Source: Paenibacillus gallinarum (lineage in GTDB: Bacteria > Bacillota > Bacilli > Paenibacillales > Paenibacillaceae). From it: DNA of 64,000 nucleotides. Shown one piece after another: positions 1 through 9,025 of the stretch (the first letter of the stretch is position 1; the number at the start of each line of letters is the position of its first letter). The notes under the pieces are model-generated. The model saw only the letters and a list, made by a program, of their open reading frames with translations. It did no database searches and was not told the origin of the DNA. Made by a program: the position numbers and the translations under genes. The stretch covers positions 189,654 to 253,653 of the forward strand of contig NZ_JACSQL010000007.1 in assembly GCF_014836635.1 (NCBI RefSeq), read 5' to 3'.

Positions 1-772
1 CTGGGCTAAAAGCTTCACCGGACAACACTACAGTCCTCTGCCCGTAGTACGCACCGCTAATCTTCGTCCACGCGTAAGCAAACCTTCCGCTTGTCAGACC
101 ATAGATCCGTGCGAGCTGTCCGTAGGGCGATCCATTTACATGGTTTTCCTCCTCGGGCAGCCATTTCACCCCCGTAGCCTTCTCGCTTAAGGGACCCGCA
201 GGAATTTGGAACAACGGAACATCAAGCGGTTCGGTGTATAACCAGCCTTCCTCTCCCTCCCGCTCGAGAGAAGGGATAATGAAGTGAAGGGGTTTATTTT
301 TCTTAGAGCCAGTTCCAAATATCCCTCCGCTCCCTTGTTTCCCACGGCTGAATTCAAGAACGAAATAATTCCATCCTTTATTAAGCCTGCGTTTCAGCTT
401 CAGCAAGGGTACCGCAGGATATTCTTCATCAGAGGAAGAGCCGTAAGCAACAAGTCCATTATGATATACCCTAATCGGACCAAAGCAGGTCACATGAAAG
501 ATGAACTCCTGCTCATTGTCACTCCAAAGCTTTGCCCAGGCGTACACCTTTTGCCCCTCACGCATGTCAGAGTACATTTCTCCGATCGGGAAGCGGTAGC
601 GATGATCATCACTTTTGCGCACAGGCCCTGGCCTGGATACCCGATAGACCGGAGGATGTGGAGGATTAGCGCCAATATATCTTGAAGCAATCGTCATCAG
701 GGCATGCATTATGTCCTCACCGCTCTGATAAGCAATGCTCTCTTCCGGATCAAAATATCCTTGTCTACCCAT
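1..772 (-). CDS. Probable GH88/GH105-type glycoside hydrolase, N-terminal part only
   Basis: The frame is open from an ATG at 772 to the window edge (257 codons, no stop), so the gene is cut by the window. The start follows GGGAGGAGTGAAC and lies 2 nt after the stop of the oxidoreductase gene. The visible part begins MGRQGYFDPEESIAYQSGED and looks like an accessory beta-rich domain preceding the catalytic domain in Paenibacillus unsaturated-glycuronyl (GH88/GH105) hydrolases. The catalytic (alpha/alpha)6 domain would lie outside the window, so no catalytic residue can be checked. No signal peptide is seen, which suits a cytoplasmic enzyme acting on imported oligosaccharides. The operon of sugar ABC transporter and Gfo/Idh oxidoreductase agrees with this. 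The family call is by recall of similar N-termini and remains tentative; the coding call itself is strong. Confidence 0.6.
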   Translation of the reverse strand, partial: MGRQGYFDPEESIAYQSGEDIMHALMTIASRYIGANPPHPPVYRVSRPGPVRKSDDHRYRFPIGEMYSDMREGQKVYAWAKLWSDNEQEFIFHVTCFGPIRVYHNGLVAYGSSSDEEYPAVPLLKLKRRLNKGWNYFVLEFSRGKQGSGGIFGTGSKKNKPLHFIIPSLEREGEEGWLYTEPLDVPLFQIPAGPLSEKATGVKWLPEEENHVNGSPYGQLARIYGLTSGRFAYAWTKISGAYYGQRTVVLSGEAFSP

Positions 773-774
773 GT

Positions 775-2100
775 TCACTCCTCCCTCATTTTTTGTGCTT
801 GCACTGTACTTCTCCTACCGCCAAGCACTTCATCTATAGCAATAGGCCGATGTTCTTCCACAGAACGCCATACCGCTTCTCCTGCGGCGACGGAATAAGC
901 CCCGTCCGTGGCACCCGAAAGAATTTGGTAGGGCCGGTTCTGGTCTTCACCCAGAAAAATATCTTCAAGCAGTAGCGGGTCTCCCCCGCCATGACCACCT
1001 TCACGGTGTACAACATGGATTGTCTCCTTCGACCCAAACAGCGGAAAGTAATCGATGGTCTGAACCGGTGTGGGGAAAGGCGTGCGAGCGGGCATATGAT
1101 ATTCCAGTGTTTCCAATCTGCCCTTTGTGCCGTTTATCGCCAGCCTGTAGCCTTCATAAGGAAGAGAAAAATTGACTGAATAGCTCATCAAAGCTCCTCC
1201 GTTATATTTCACGGTTGCCGTGTAGGTATCCTCAATTGCGATCGATGAATCAAAAATACATTGATCCGGACGGTATGACGTGTAGGGGAAATCCTTCTGG
1301 TCTGCGTTGAGAAGGTTCAAATGATCGTCCGGCACCCGGATCTGGCGGCTGCGCGGTGTCCAACGAGAATAATAAGCGCAGTCTTTCGAGACACTGCACG
1401 TACGGCAGTGTCTTCCATCCTCCTGTGCCGGATTCCATTCTCCTTCGGCACCGTAGTAGTTCAGTGCTCCGTAGGCAAATACCTCCACTGGTTTTTGGTT
1501 AATCCACCACTGGACCAAATCAAAGTGATGGGTGCTTTTATGGACAGACAGACCGCCCGAGAAGGCCCGTTCACGGTTCCATCGTTTAAAGTAGCTGGAG
1601 CCGTGATGAGTATCGATATACCAATTAAGATCTATGGAGGTGACGCGGCCAACCTTACCCTCCTGAATCATCTCCTTGATCCGCATATGAATCGGCATAT
1701 AGCGGTAGTTAAAAGTTACGATTACTTTCCCCCGGCTCACCGCTTCCGCTTCCAGAATGCGTCTGGCATCAGCTCCTGTAGTAGCCATCGGTTTCTCGGT
1801 GATCACGTCAATATCCCGCTCCAGTGCAGATATTATATAGTGGACATGGGTATCATCCCTGCCAGCGACGATGATACAGTCGGGCTTCGTATCATCAATC
1901 ATCGCCCCGAAATCAGATGCTCCATAAACAGCAATGTCCGTATGGTGCGGGAATCGGGAACGATAGGCTTCAAATCGTGCCGGATCCGTATCTAGCAGTG
2001 CGACTACCTCCGAATTATGGGAGAACAGTTCATGGATCGGTTTAGCGAATTGTCCCAAAGCTCTGCCGCTGACACCGCATATGGCATATCTTTTCCTCAT
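775..2100 (-). CDS. Gfo/Idh/MocA-family oxidoreductase
   Basis: NAD(P)-dependent sugar or polyol oxidoreductase of 441 aa. The N-terminus has a Rossmann dinucleotide fold (AICGVSGRALG, residues 6-16). The family motif EKP is at 102-104, and the HKSTHHFDLVQWW segment (187-199) supplies the usual His/Asp catalytic neighbourhood. Residues 225-250 carry an unusual cysteine group (Cys232, Cys235, Cys241). The start overlaps the stop of the solute-binding protein gene by ATGA, and the stop is 2 nt before the next start, so the gene is translationally coupled inside the operon. Family members oxidise inositols, sugars or uronic acids; the substrate cannot be read from sequence. It probably processes a sugar imported by the neighbouring ABC transporter. 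Confidence 0.88.
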   Translation of the reverse strand: MRKRYAICGVSGRALGQFAKPIHELFSHNSEVVALLDTDPARFEAYRSRFPHHTDIAVYGASDFGAMIDDTKPDCIIVAGRDDTHVHYIISALERDIDVITEKPMATTGADARRILEAEAVSRGKVIVTFNYRYMPIHMRIKEMIQEGKVGRVTSIDLNWYIDTHHGSSYFKRWNRERAFSGGLSVHKSTHHFDLVQWWINQKPVEVFAYGALNYYGAEGEWNPAQEDGRHCRTCSVSKDCAYYSRWTPRSRQIRVPDDHLNLLNADQKDFPYTSYRPDQCIFDSSIAIEDTYTATVKYNGGALMSYSVNFSLPYEGYRLAINGTKGRLETLEYHMPARTPFPTPVQTIDYFPLFGSKETIHVVHREGGHGGGDPLLLEDIFLGEDQNRPYQILSGATDGAYSVAAGEAVWRSVEEHRPIAIDEVLGGRRSTVQAQKMREE

Positions 2101-3647
2101 TTTTTCACCTTCTCATACCATTCCTGTACACGCTGAGTTACTACTTCGCCTCCGGCGCTATTCCATTTTTTCACGTAATCATCATAAGCCTCCAGCGGAA
2201 GATCACCGATGACAATCTTCGTCAACACCTCCTGAAACAGCTTGTGTGACTGTAAATCAGGATATCCTTCATATACGGAAGCGGGTAGACCATCGCCGGC
2301 AATTTGTCTAGCATCAGCAGTGCTGACGATAAACATGTCTTTGACCATTTGCTGTTGGTCATCTGGATATGTTTCTTCAATCCGCTTATTCATGTCGTCT
2401 ACAGTGGTTAAATTTTTCATCCCAAGTGCTAGAGGTTTATTGTCGGCGTGAGGGATAATGACTTTACGTCCATCCTTGACTTCATGCTGTTCTCCTTCAA
2501 GACCGAAACGGACAAATTCTTCATTCTCGGAATTATAGAAGAAATCTAGCAACTTTAGAGCATTTGGGGCATTCTCCTGTTTGGTAGTTGGAATCATCCA
2601 CTCTGGTTCACCCATGCTCTTCTGGGTTACGAAAGCTTCATAGCCCTCGACTTTGGGCAGCGGCATCGCCGCAACGTAAGCATCCGGAGCCTGAGTAAGC
2701 ATCGCATTGTACCGATCACGTATACTCGCCGGCAAATGGTACCAACTGCCTACGAGGTTATTGTTAATTTTAGCCTGCCAAACTTCGCCTTTGTTTAGGA
2801 ATGTTTCATTATCAAGCAGCTTTTCTTCATAAAGCATACGGATAAACTTGATAGCGTCTCGCATATTGTCCGTGGTTCCTGCGTACTGGATCTTTCCATC
2901 ATATATATCCCATTCAGGATACCCTTCCCACATGGCCACCCCGTACATCGCAAAAAGGTGATCCATCCATCTTCCAAATTCCCTGCCGCTTGTCGGCAAC
3001 TCATCCGCTTTGCCATTTCCATTCGGGTCCTTGTCTCGGAATACTTTGAGCATTTCAACATATTCATCGCCAGTCTTTGGCATCTCCAGACCTACCTTAT
3101 CCAGCCAATCTTTTCGGATCAGGGGAGCACGTTCCGGCACTAAAAACACTTTAGGCACATAATAGATTTTGCCGTCAGGGGAAGCTGAACGGACAATATC
3201 CCATGCTTCCTGGGGAATACTCTTCCAAACGTTCGGTGCATATTCAGGTAACAGTTCATCCAAAGGCAGCGCTCCGCCCTGCTGGATCAGCGTTTGTTCA
3301 ACGCCTCCGATCGGACGCAGGATATCCGGCAAATCATCCGATGCGATCATCAGGTTTAAATATTCAGATGGTTCCGAACCAGGCGGTGTAGTAATTAGTT
3401 CATACTGCACTCCCGTTTTTTCTGCGACGTATTTCACATGCGGATCATCCGGAGTGGGCATAGTTCCGATACCCGTATGGCTCTTGAATACCTTAACTTT
3501 TGCAGCCCCGGAATTCCCTTCCCCCTTTGCACCTTCACTACTTCCTGCATTCGGAGTGCTTGAACTACAGCCAGCCATAAGCAGCAAAGCAAAACTAAGC
3601 GAAAGCAGTACAATCTTTTGGGTCAGTCGTCTTTTCAATGAAATCAT
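2097..3647 (-). CDS. Sugar ABC transporter solute-binding lipoprotein (LplA-like)
   Basis: Extracellular substrate-binding protein of about 516 aa. It has a lipoprotein signal peptide with lipobox LLMAGC near residue 26, then a low-complexity Ser/Gly linker and an EF-hand-like DPNGNGKADELP segment typical of large LplA/YtcQ-type binding proteins. It would capture an oligosaccharide and deliver it to the two permeases encoded just upstream. No ATPase gene is present; systems of this class usually share an MsmX-type ATPase encoded elsewhere (family knowledge). The ATG at 3647 lies directly against the AGGGGG ribosome binding site, so a TTG at 3638 with 9-nt spacing is the more plausible start. 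The stop overlaps the next start by ATGA. Confidence 0.9.
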   Translation of the reverse strand: MISLKRRLTQKIVLLSLSFALLLMAGCSSSTPNAGSSEGAKGEGNSGAAKVKVFKSHTGIGTMPTPDDPHVKYVAEKTGVQYELITTPPGSEPSEYLNLMIASDDLPDILRPIGGVEQTLIQQGGALPLDELLPEYAPNVWKSIPQEAWDIVRSASPDGKIYYVPKVFLVPERAPLIRKDWLDKVGLEMPKTGDEYVEMLKVFRDKDPNGNGKADELPTSGREFGRWMDHLFAMYGVAMWEGYPEWDIYDGKIQYAGTTDNMRDAIKFIRMLYEEKLLDNETFLNKGEVWQAKINNNLVGSWYHLPASIRDRYNAMLTQAPDAYVAAMPLPKVEGYEAFVTQKSMGEPEWMIPTTKQENAPNALKLLDFFYNSENEEFVRFGLEGEQHEVKDGRKVIIPHADNKPLALGMKNLTTVDDMNKRIEETYPDDQQQMVKDMFIVSTADARQIAGDGLPASVYEGYPDLQSHKLFQEVLTKIVIGDLPLEAYDDYVKKWNSAGGEVVTQRVQEWYEKVKK

Positions 3648-3662
3648 CCCCCTGATTTTTTA

Positions 3663-4532
3663 TTATTCTTTCAGCGATCCAAGCAGTGAACCTTTTACAA
3701 AATATTTCTGCAAATAAGGATACACCAAAATGATGGGAACGCTTGCAAAAAGAATCGTCGCTGCTTTTAACGTAGTTGTGTTAAAGTCATAATCGCCTAG
3801 AAACATATTCACCTGAGCCAATTCCTCTGGGCTGGTTAAGTAAGCTCGCAGCTTCATCTGAAGCGGCCACAATCCGGGATCTCTGAGGAAAAGAACCGCC
3901 CTCTGGAATGTGTTCCAGTAGCCTACGGCATAGAACAAACTGACCGTGGCCAGCACCGGCTTGGATAGTGGCAAATAAATTTGGAACAGTATTCGAAAAT
4001 CATGACAGCCGTCAATTCGGGCAGTGTCATCCAGCTCCTTAGGCAAACTCATAAAGAAAGTTCGCAGAATAACCATATTAAATGTGCCGATGACACCCGG
4101 AATGATCAAGGCCCATAGAGAATTCATCATTCCCAGCTCTCTTACCGTTAAAAAGAAAGGAATCAGCGGTGCATTAAATATCATCGTAATGACGATCCCC
4201 AGCATGACTTGCTTTCGGATCAGAAATTCCCGCCGGGATAGCGGAAAAGCAGTCAGCACTGAAAATAGCATACTAAGTGCAGTACCCGCGACTGTGATGA
4301 ATACGGTTACACCAAACGATTGCCATAAGCCGGAACTTTGCAAAACATGTTTCCAGGAAGCGAGAGTAAAGTGGACCGGCCACAGGAAAACTTCCTTAGA
4401 ATCTGCAGCTAACGGAGAACTTAGGGAAACCGCCAGCAAATGAAGAAGCGGCATGATCATTGTAAAGGCAGCAGCTGTTAGGAAGATATAGTTCGCTACT
4501 TGAAAACACTTTTCTCCAATGCTCTGCTTCAT
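3663..4532 (-). CDS. Carbohydrate ABC transporter permease (LplC/YtcP-like)
   Basis: Inner subunit of a sugar importer with about six membrane segments. The conserved permease loop (EAA-type) is at ELDDTARIDGCHDFRI and the protein ends in YPYLQKYFVKGSLLGSLKE, characteristic of the LplC/YtcP branch of CUT1 permeases. The ATG at 4532 overlaps the stop of the preceding permease gene (TAATG) and follows GAGAGGGG at 8 nt. A GTG six bases upstream is the alternative. It lies between the partner permease and the binding-protein gene and forms a heterodimer with the former. Confidence 0.9.
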   Translation of the reverse strand: MKQSIGEKCFQVANYIFLTAAAFTMIMPLLHLLAVSLSSPLAADSKEVFLWPVHFTLASWKHVLQSSGLWQSFGVTVFITVAGTALSMLFSVLTAFPLSRREFLIRKQVMLGIVITMIFNAPLIPFFLTVRELGMMNSLWALIIPGVIGTFNMVILRTFFMSLPKELDDTARIDGCHDFRILFQIYLPLSKPVLATVSLFYAVGYWNTFQRAVLFLRDPGLWPLQMKLRAYLTSPEELAQVNMFLGDYDFNTTTLKAATILFASVPIILVYPYLQKYFVKGSLLGSLKE

Positions 4533-5491
4533 TACCACAACCCCTCTCCGCTTTTTCTAGCCAGGCGATTGAAGATCCAGAGCAGAATAAAACCAATGAC
4601 AGACTGAAACAGGCCGATTGCTGTCGTTACACTATATTGTCCCTGCAGTACACCCGAGCGGTAAACATAGGTCTCAATAATATCTCCTACCGAATAAGTC
4701 ATCGGTGTCAGCAGGTTATATATCTGATCGAAGCCTAGTTCTAAGAAATTCCCAATATTCAGCAGGAACAGGGTAAGGATCGTCGGGAATAAAGCGGGTA
4801 GTGTAATATAAATCGTCTGTTTCCAACGATTGGCTCCGTCCATAACAGCTGCTTCATATTGAGTAGGATCAATGCCGCTAACTGCAGCGAGGTATATGAT
4901 CGTTCCCCAGCCCACCTCTTTCCAGATAGAGGATATGACAACTATAGACCGGAAATATTGCTCTTGCTGCATATATAAAATCGTCTCAAATCCAAACCAT
5001 CCACGGACAGCGTTTACAAATCCACCCGAGGCCAGCACTTCAAAAACGATCCCTCCAACGACTACCCAGGAAAGGAAATGGGGCAGATAAAACAGACTCT
5101 GCAAAAAGCGTTTAGCCAACATCTTTCTCACTTCATTAAACAAAAGCGCCAGCAGAATGGGAGCAGGGAATCCTAACACGAGCTTGTAAAGAGCAATTAG
5201 AGCGGTATTACGGAGTACATGATAGAAATCTTGGTACGTAAAAATAAATTTAAAATTGTCCAGGCCCACCCACGGGCTGTCCCAAATGCCTTTCATAATC
5301 TGAAAGTTCTGAAAAGCAATGACGCTTCCTCCCAGTGGAACGTACTTGAAAATAATATAGAACAAAATACCGGGAAGGATCATGACATAAAGCATCCAGT
5401 GCTTCTTCATGTTATGCAGGTACTTTCTTTTTACCGGTTTATTGACTGTAACTCCGGGGTGTGGATTTGATGTTATAGGTAGCTCAGCCAT
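4532..5491 (-). CDS. Carbohydrate ABC transporter permease (LplB/YteP-like)
   Basis: First gene of the operon; 319 aa with six predicted membrane helices. Its EAA-type cytoplasmic loop is at TQYEAAVMDGANRWKQT, followed by the ITLPALFPT turn. The N-terminal KKHWMLYVMILPGILFYIIF helix and the CUT1 signature identify the LplB/YteP branch, which pairs with LplC-type permeases. It is a paralogue of the permease at 58138-59100. It starts at an ATG after AGGGGG with 11-nt spacing. The roughly 280 bases upstream should hold the operon promoter; no clear operator or catabolite site was recognised there. Confidence 0.9.
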   Translation of the reverse strand: MAELPITSNPHPGVTVNKPVKRKYLHNMKKHWMLYVMILPGILFYIIFKYVPLGGSVIAFQNFQIMKGIWDSPWVGLDNFKFIFTYQDFYHVLRNTALIALYKLVLGFPAPILLALLFNEVRKMLAKRFLQSLFYLPHFLSWVVVGGIVFEVLASGGFVNAVRGWFGFETILYMQQEQYFRSIVVISSIWKEVGWGTIIYLAAVSGIDPTQYEAAVMDGANRWKQTIYITLPALFPTILTLFLLNIGNFLELGFDQIYNLLTPMTYSVGDIIETYVYRSGVLQGQYSVTTAIGLFQSVIGFILLWIFNRLARKSGEGLW

Positions 5492-5708
5492 ATGATCTTG
5501 GACCCCCTTTTGCTAAAGATGGTGTGAATAATGAGCAAGCTCCTCTGTTTCACATGTTAAGGGGATGAACACTAGATAACAATTGTGCAATCAGCCACAG
5601 GATGAACGAATCCTCTCCGGAACAGGGTTTACAGGAATGGTTCATTCGCTGGATAATTGGTTGGTGCTACATTTCAAGTAAGAATGACAGAGCTTGTATG
5701 GGTAAAAT

Positions 5709-5735
5709 AAAAAAAGACGCCATGAAGGCGACTTC
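5709..5735 (-). terminator. Intrinsic terminator of the phosphotransferase gene
   Basis: On the minus strand a CGCC-TTCAT-GGCG hairpin flanked by a T/T mismatch is followed by seven T residues. It lies 36 bases past the stop of the gene ending at 5771 and also sits upstream of the sugar operon. Confidence 0.65.
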
Positions 5736-5770
5736 TAAATTGAAAATATAAAAGGGTATCAATAAACTAA

Positions 5771-6562
5771 TCACATCCACCCTCTCCCATGTTCCTGAAT
5801 GAATCTAATATCACTCTGATAATGTTCAGGATGTCCTTCATCTATCATTTTTTGAAATGCGACTTCCCCTTGCTTCGCTCTTCTCGCTATCGTCTTACAT
5901 AGTCCTTCTAATCGCAGCAATACCATATCCAGAACATCACTTTTTATTTCTGTACCGTAAGACTCAAGAAACAAAGAGATCCTTTGTTTTATTCGATCTG
6001 CATGCTTCACTGGATCATAAAGAATTTGTTCCCCCGTTTCAGATAGATGGAATCTGCTTAAGGGAACACAGGTGTACAGCGTGTAAGCGATATCCCAAAG
6101 TCTCGGACCTGGCGCAGCAACATCATAATCAATAATACCTACTGGCGTTTCTTTATCAAAAATAATATTGTATATGGCGAAATCATTATGACAGATGACC
6201 TCAAAAGGCCCCGGAGTATGATCAATTGCTTCCCAGCTAGGATCAAACGGAAAATCCTTAACAGAATCATGGTAAAGACGAAGCATTTTCGCTATATCAG
6301 TTAATGTTTCATCAGACCACATATACTCTTTTATGGGGTAATTACCAGCTTCCCCCTCGATGAACGATAATATCTCTCTTCCTTTTTCATCGATTCCTAA
6401 AAACTTTGGGGCATAATGAAATCCTTTATCCTCTAGATGCTGTAACAGTTTATGAATTCTATGGCTATCTGAATGAAGTTCTCGCCGTACCGTATCAGCT
6501 ACTCGATACACTTTAGAGACATTTCCCCCAGTTAACTCTTCTTCATGCTCTTGGTTTGCCAT
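5771..6562 (-). CDS. APH-family phosphotransferase
   Basis: 263-aa kinase-like protein of the aminoglycoside phosphotransferase (APH/choline kinase) fold. The catalytic loop is ICHNDFAIYNIIF and the metal-binding DFG-equivalent is IIDYDVAAPGPRLWDIAY. The start follows GGGGAGGTTATAAAGA. The family phosphorylates small hydroxyl compounds (antibiotics, choline, sugars) in the cytoplasm; many chromosomal copies have no known substrate. The gene has its own terminator and stands alone between the sugar operon and a methyltransferase gene. It is one of three unrelated-looking APH-fold proteins in the window (also 9026-10009 and 23369-24382). Confidence 0.85.
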   Translation of the reverse strand: MANQEHEEELTGGNVSKVYRVADTVRRELHSDSHRIHKLLQHLEDKGFHYAPKFLGIDEKGREILSFIEGEAGNYPIKEYMWSDETLTDIAKMLRLYHDSVKDFPFDPSWEAIDHTPGPFEVICHNDFAIYNIIFDKETPVGIIDYDVAAPGPRLWDIAYTLYTCVPLSRFHLSETGEQILYDPVKHADRIKQRISLFLESYGTEIKSDVLDMVLLRLEGLCKTIARRAKQGEVAFQKMIDEGHPEHYQSDIRFIQEHGRGWM

Positions 6563-6616
6563 TCTTTATAACCTCCCCAAAAGTAATCCTTTCCGCTTAA
6601 CGTTTTCGCTCAGGCA

Positions 6617-7513
6617 TCATTTCGTATACATCTCTTCAGCCTGTAAACGAACGAGTACCTTGCCATAGCGCCCACTTTGCTTAACAACGACTTTACCAGA
6701 TGGATAGGCTTCATCCAAATAGTCTGTAACTATCTTCTGGATTTGATCATCCGTAGGCAAATCATGATTCTTTAACCAATGCAGTACTTCCTTTAACGCA
6801 TCTTCTTTTGAGACTTCTGTTGTTTTGGTTTCCTTCGATATAAGCGACTCATAGGAGTAACCTTTGAGGTACAGGAGATGAAGCAGATATCCCATTTCCA
6901 TGTGTTTCTTTTTGAAAGGTTGGTCCGTAATCAGCGGCCATATTTCATTGATCAGACTAATCTCGATGGGTCCCGCCGGCATACTGATATAACAATACTC
7001 ACGGGCACAGAGAAGCAGCTTTTCAACACTTTGCCAATCTAGAATGACCGGACACATCGAGGCAAACACAAGATCGAAAGCATCTTCCCATCCGCTTGCA
7101 ATCACGTCGATATTTTCGAATGGTTCAGGTACAATGGTTACTTCATTTCCGCCTAGTGCAGCGACATTTTCTTTCAAAAGTTCCACCAGGGGCAGAGAAG
7201 ACTCTACTGCAGTTACATGTGCTCCCCTTTCTGCGAATGGTACCGAAAATACTCCCGAGGCAGCGCCGATATCCAGTACAGACGCATTACTAAATTGTAC
7301 CCCTTGCCCTTCAAGCCAGTTCATGATTCGTGAAGTTCTCTTTTTCCCTGCTTCATTAAATGACTGCTCATTAAACATCTTTGCTTTATGATCAAAAGCA
7401 TTGGAGGGCTGAACTCCAGCGCTTTTCATTTTTTTCTGAGCGTTCTCACCATGCTCATTCCATGCTTTTTCCCATGTAGCCTCATTAAAAAAATCGTTCA
7501 TAAAATCGTTCAT
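6617..7513 (-). CDS. SAM-dependent methyltransferase (class I)
   Basis: 298-aa cytoplasmic protein with a Rossmann-like methyltransferase fold. Motif I is VLDIGAASGVFSVPFAERGA, followed by an acidic motif II (VTAVESS) and a motif IV-like segment (FDLVFASMCPVILDW). The ribosome binding site is GAGGAGTAACT. The upstream region carries a palindrome (7581-7611) that resembles one in front of the neighbouring Rrf2 regulator, so this gene is probably the regulator's target. The substrate is unknown. Its chromosomal setting does not suggest a secondary-metabolite cluster. Confidence 0.85.
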   Translation of the reverse strand: MNDFMNDFFNEATWEKAWNEHGENAQKKMKSAGVQPSNAFDHKAKMFNEQSFNEAGKKRTSRIMNWLEGQGVQFSNASVLDIGAASGVFSVPFAERGAHVTAVESSLPLVELLKENVAALGGNEVTIVPEPFENIDVIASGWEDAFDLVFASMCPVILDWQSVEKLLLCAREYCYISMPAGPIEISLINEIWPLITDQPFKKKHMEMGYLLHLLYLKGYSYESLISKETKTTEVSKEDALKEVLHWLKNHDLPTDDQIQKIVTDYLDEAYPSGKVVVKQSGRYGKVLVRLQAEEMYTK

Positions 7514-7580
7514 AGTTACTCCTCTTTATTCCCTGTATTATATTGTATCTTCACATTATGATGTCTTTACTATTTACCGT

Positions 7581-7611
7581 CTAATTATAGATATCAGATA
7601 TCCATAATTAG
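7581..7611. promoter_or_regulatory. Probable Rrf2 operator upstream of the methyltransferase
   Basis: Near-perfect palindrome with arms CTAATTATAGATATC and GATATCCATAATTAG, one mismatch. It shares the pattern ATTATAGAYATC...RTCCATAA with the site at 8145-8170 in front of the Rrf2 gene. It lies 68 bases upstream of the methyltransferase start. Function is inferred. Confidence 0.5.
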
Positions 7612-7624
7612 AATAAAAAAATAC

Positions 7625-8113
7625 TTACTCTTTATTTCCTTTATGATTACAGCGTTTTGCTGCCTCATCCACTATGGACCCAATTGTATGTTCCCTTAAG
7701 TACTGATATAGATGTTGCTCTGCCCCGTCCATCACCTTTTCAATCAAACAAATACTATGATGCTCTGGATGTTCCTGACATAAGGGTGTATCTCCGTCAT
7801 GAGTTAGCAACTCATGCAAACGAGAATTGGAATGGGAACATTCAAACAGCTGCTGACTCCCTTCAATCACTTGAACCACATCAAGGAAAGAGATCTGCTC
7901 CGCCGGACGTGCTAGTTCATATCCACCATTGACCCCAGGAACAGCACGTACAATTCCATTTTGCCGTAACTTAGACATGATTTTAGATAAATAACTTTCG
8001 GAAACACCAATGGTTGATGACAATTCCTTGATTCCAATATTGCTCAGACTGCTCGAGTTACCCAAATGCACTAATGCGTGCAAAGCGTAATCTGTACTTT
8101 TCGAGAATTGCAT
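7625..8113 (-). CDS. Rrf2-family transcriptional regulator
   Basis: 162-aa winged-helix regulator. The N-terminal HTH includes ELSSTIGVSESYLSKIMSKL (residues 30-49), and the wing contains GVNGGYELARP (60-70), a hallmark of Rrf2 proteins. Cys92, Cys112 and Cys122 occupy the region where IscR/NsrR hold an Fe-S cluster, but the spacing is wider, so either cluster binding or thiol redox sensing is possible; Cys155 is extra. It likely represses itself and the methyltransferase through the paired palindromes. Start ATG follows GGAAGAAGGAAA. Confidence 0.9.
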   Translation of the reverse strand: MQFSKSTDYALHALVHLGNSSSLSNIGIKELSSTIGVSESYLSKIMSKLRQNGIVRAVPGVNGGYELARPAEQISFLDVVQVIEGSQQLFECSHSNSRLHELLTHDGDTPLCQEHPEHHSICLIEKVMDGAEQHLYQYLREHTIGSIVDEAAKRCNHKGNKE

Positions 8114-8144
8114 TTTCCTTCTTCCTTTCCTATAATCACCTTAA

Positions 8145-8170
8145 TTATGGACCTAAGATGTCTATAATAA
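8145..8170. promoter_or_regulatory. Probable Rrf2 autoregulatory operator
   Basis: The sequence TTATGGACCTAAGATGTCTA and its continuation, read on the minus strand, repeats the ATTATAGA-CATC-n-GTCCATAA layout of the palindrome at 7581-7611. It sits about 30-55 bases upstream of the Rrf2 start codon, a normal place for autoregulation. Confidence 0.45.
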
Positions 8171-8225
8171 ACCATTAGCCTAATTTTAGCAATAAATTGA
8201 TAAAACTGAGACCAGCGTAGGCCAG

Positions 8226-9005
8226 TTACGAAATAACGCCAAATTTTCTTAAAGCATAGGAAATGCCGCCTTCGCTTGCCCTTTTCGTAACGAAATCTGC
8301 CTTTTGCTTAAGTAGTTCATTACCGTTTCCCATCGCAATGCCCAAGCCTACATACTCCAGCATGTCGATATCATTTCCGCCGTCACCAAAAGCGATGGCT
8401 TCCTCTTTAGGAATGTTCAGATAGTCTAACACTCTTTTGATTGCAGCTGATTTGGATACTTCGACTTCTTCGAGAACATTCGTAACATAACCATGAAATC
8501 GCTCAAACCTGAGCTGGGGGAATTGGATCTCAAATTTTTGAATTTCATTAACATCCGCATACAAGCATATGCAGTATACTTCTTCAGACAGAGAAACTAT
8601 TTTTTCCGGATATTGCTTAATACTCAATGTCTCTTGAAGTGCCCCCATGATCCGCTCATCATCAAAGCCAATCCCATTCATAGTAAATCGTTCGGTGAAA
8701 TAGGACATACCGTGACCGTTTTGTTCAGCAAAAGAAGAAATATCTTGGACCATTTCTATCGAAAGTACTGATTTATAGATGACTTCCTCATCACATTTGA
8801 TCAAAGCTCCATTCGCAGAAATAATAGTGTCAATCCCCATCACCTTAAACTCTTCACACAGATTGTATGGTCTTCCTGTTGCAACTACGACTTTTATTCC
8901 CTTCTCCATCAATTCGCTGATTGCTTCTTTCGTGCTTAAGGGCAGGCTTCTGTCAATTTCACTTAATAGAGTACCATCTACGTCAAAAAACACAATTTTA
9001 TACAT
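8226..9005 (-). CDS. HAD-superfamily hydrolase (Cof type)
   Basis: About 259 aa, a Cof-type phosphatase acting on sugar phosphates or similar small phosphoesters. Motif I DVDGT lies near the start (MYKIVFFDVDGTLL), motif II in VVATGRP, and motifs III/IV in the C-terminal AIAFGDGGNDIDMLEYVG segment. The start was set at ATG 9005 because the frame continues upstream into the preceding gene; this start places the catalytic motif at the usual N-terminal position and has GGAAGGA 20-25 nt after the previous stop. It is probably cotranscribed with the kinase-like gene immediately upstream. Confidence 0.9.
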   Translation of the reverse strand: MYKIVFFDVDGTLLSEIDRSLPLSTKEAISELMEKGIKVVVATGRPYNLCEEFKVMGIDTIISANGALIKCDEEVIYKSVLSIEMVQDISSFAEQNGHGMSYFTERFTMNGIGFDDERIMGALQETLSIKQYPEKIVSLSEEVYCICLYADVNEIQKFEIQFPQLRFERFHGYVTNVLEEVEVSKSAAIKRVLDYLNIPKEEAIAFGDGGNDIDMLEYVGLGIAMGNGNELLKQKADFVTKRASEGGISYALRKFGVIS

Positions 9006-9025
9006 TGATTTGCGAATATCCTTCC

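Noticed and set aside
1321..1995. Long plus-strand open frame of 224 codons
   Set aside because: It lies antisense inside the Gfo/Idh gene, has no ribosome binding site and an unlikely composition.
3169..3717. Plus-strand open frame of 182 codons
   Set aside because: Antisense to the binding-protein gene and into the permease gene; no start signal and no protein-like pattern.
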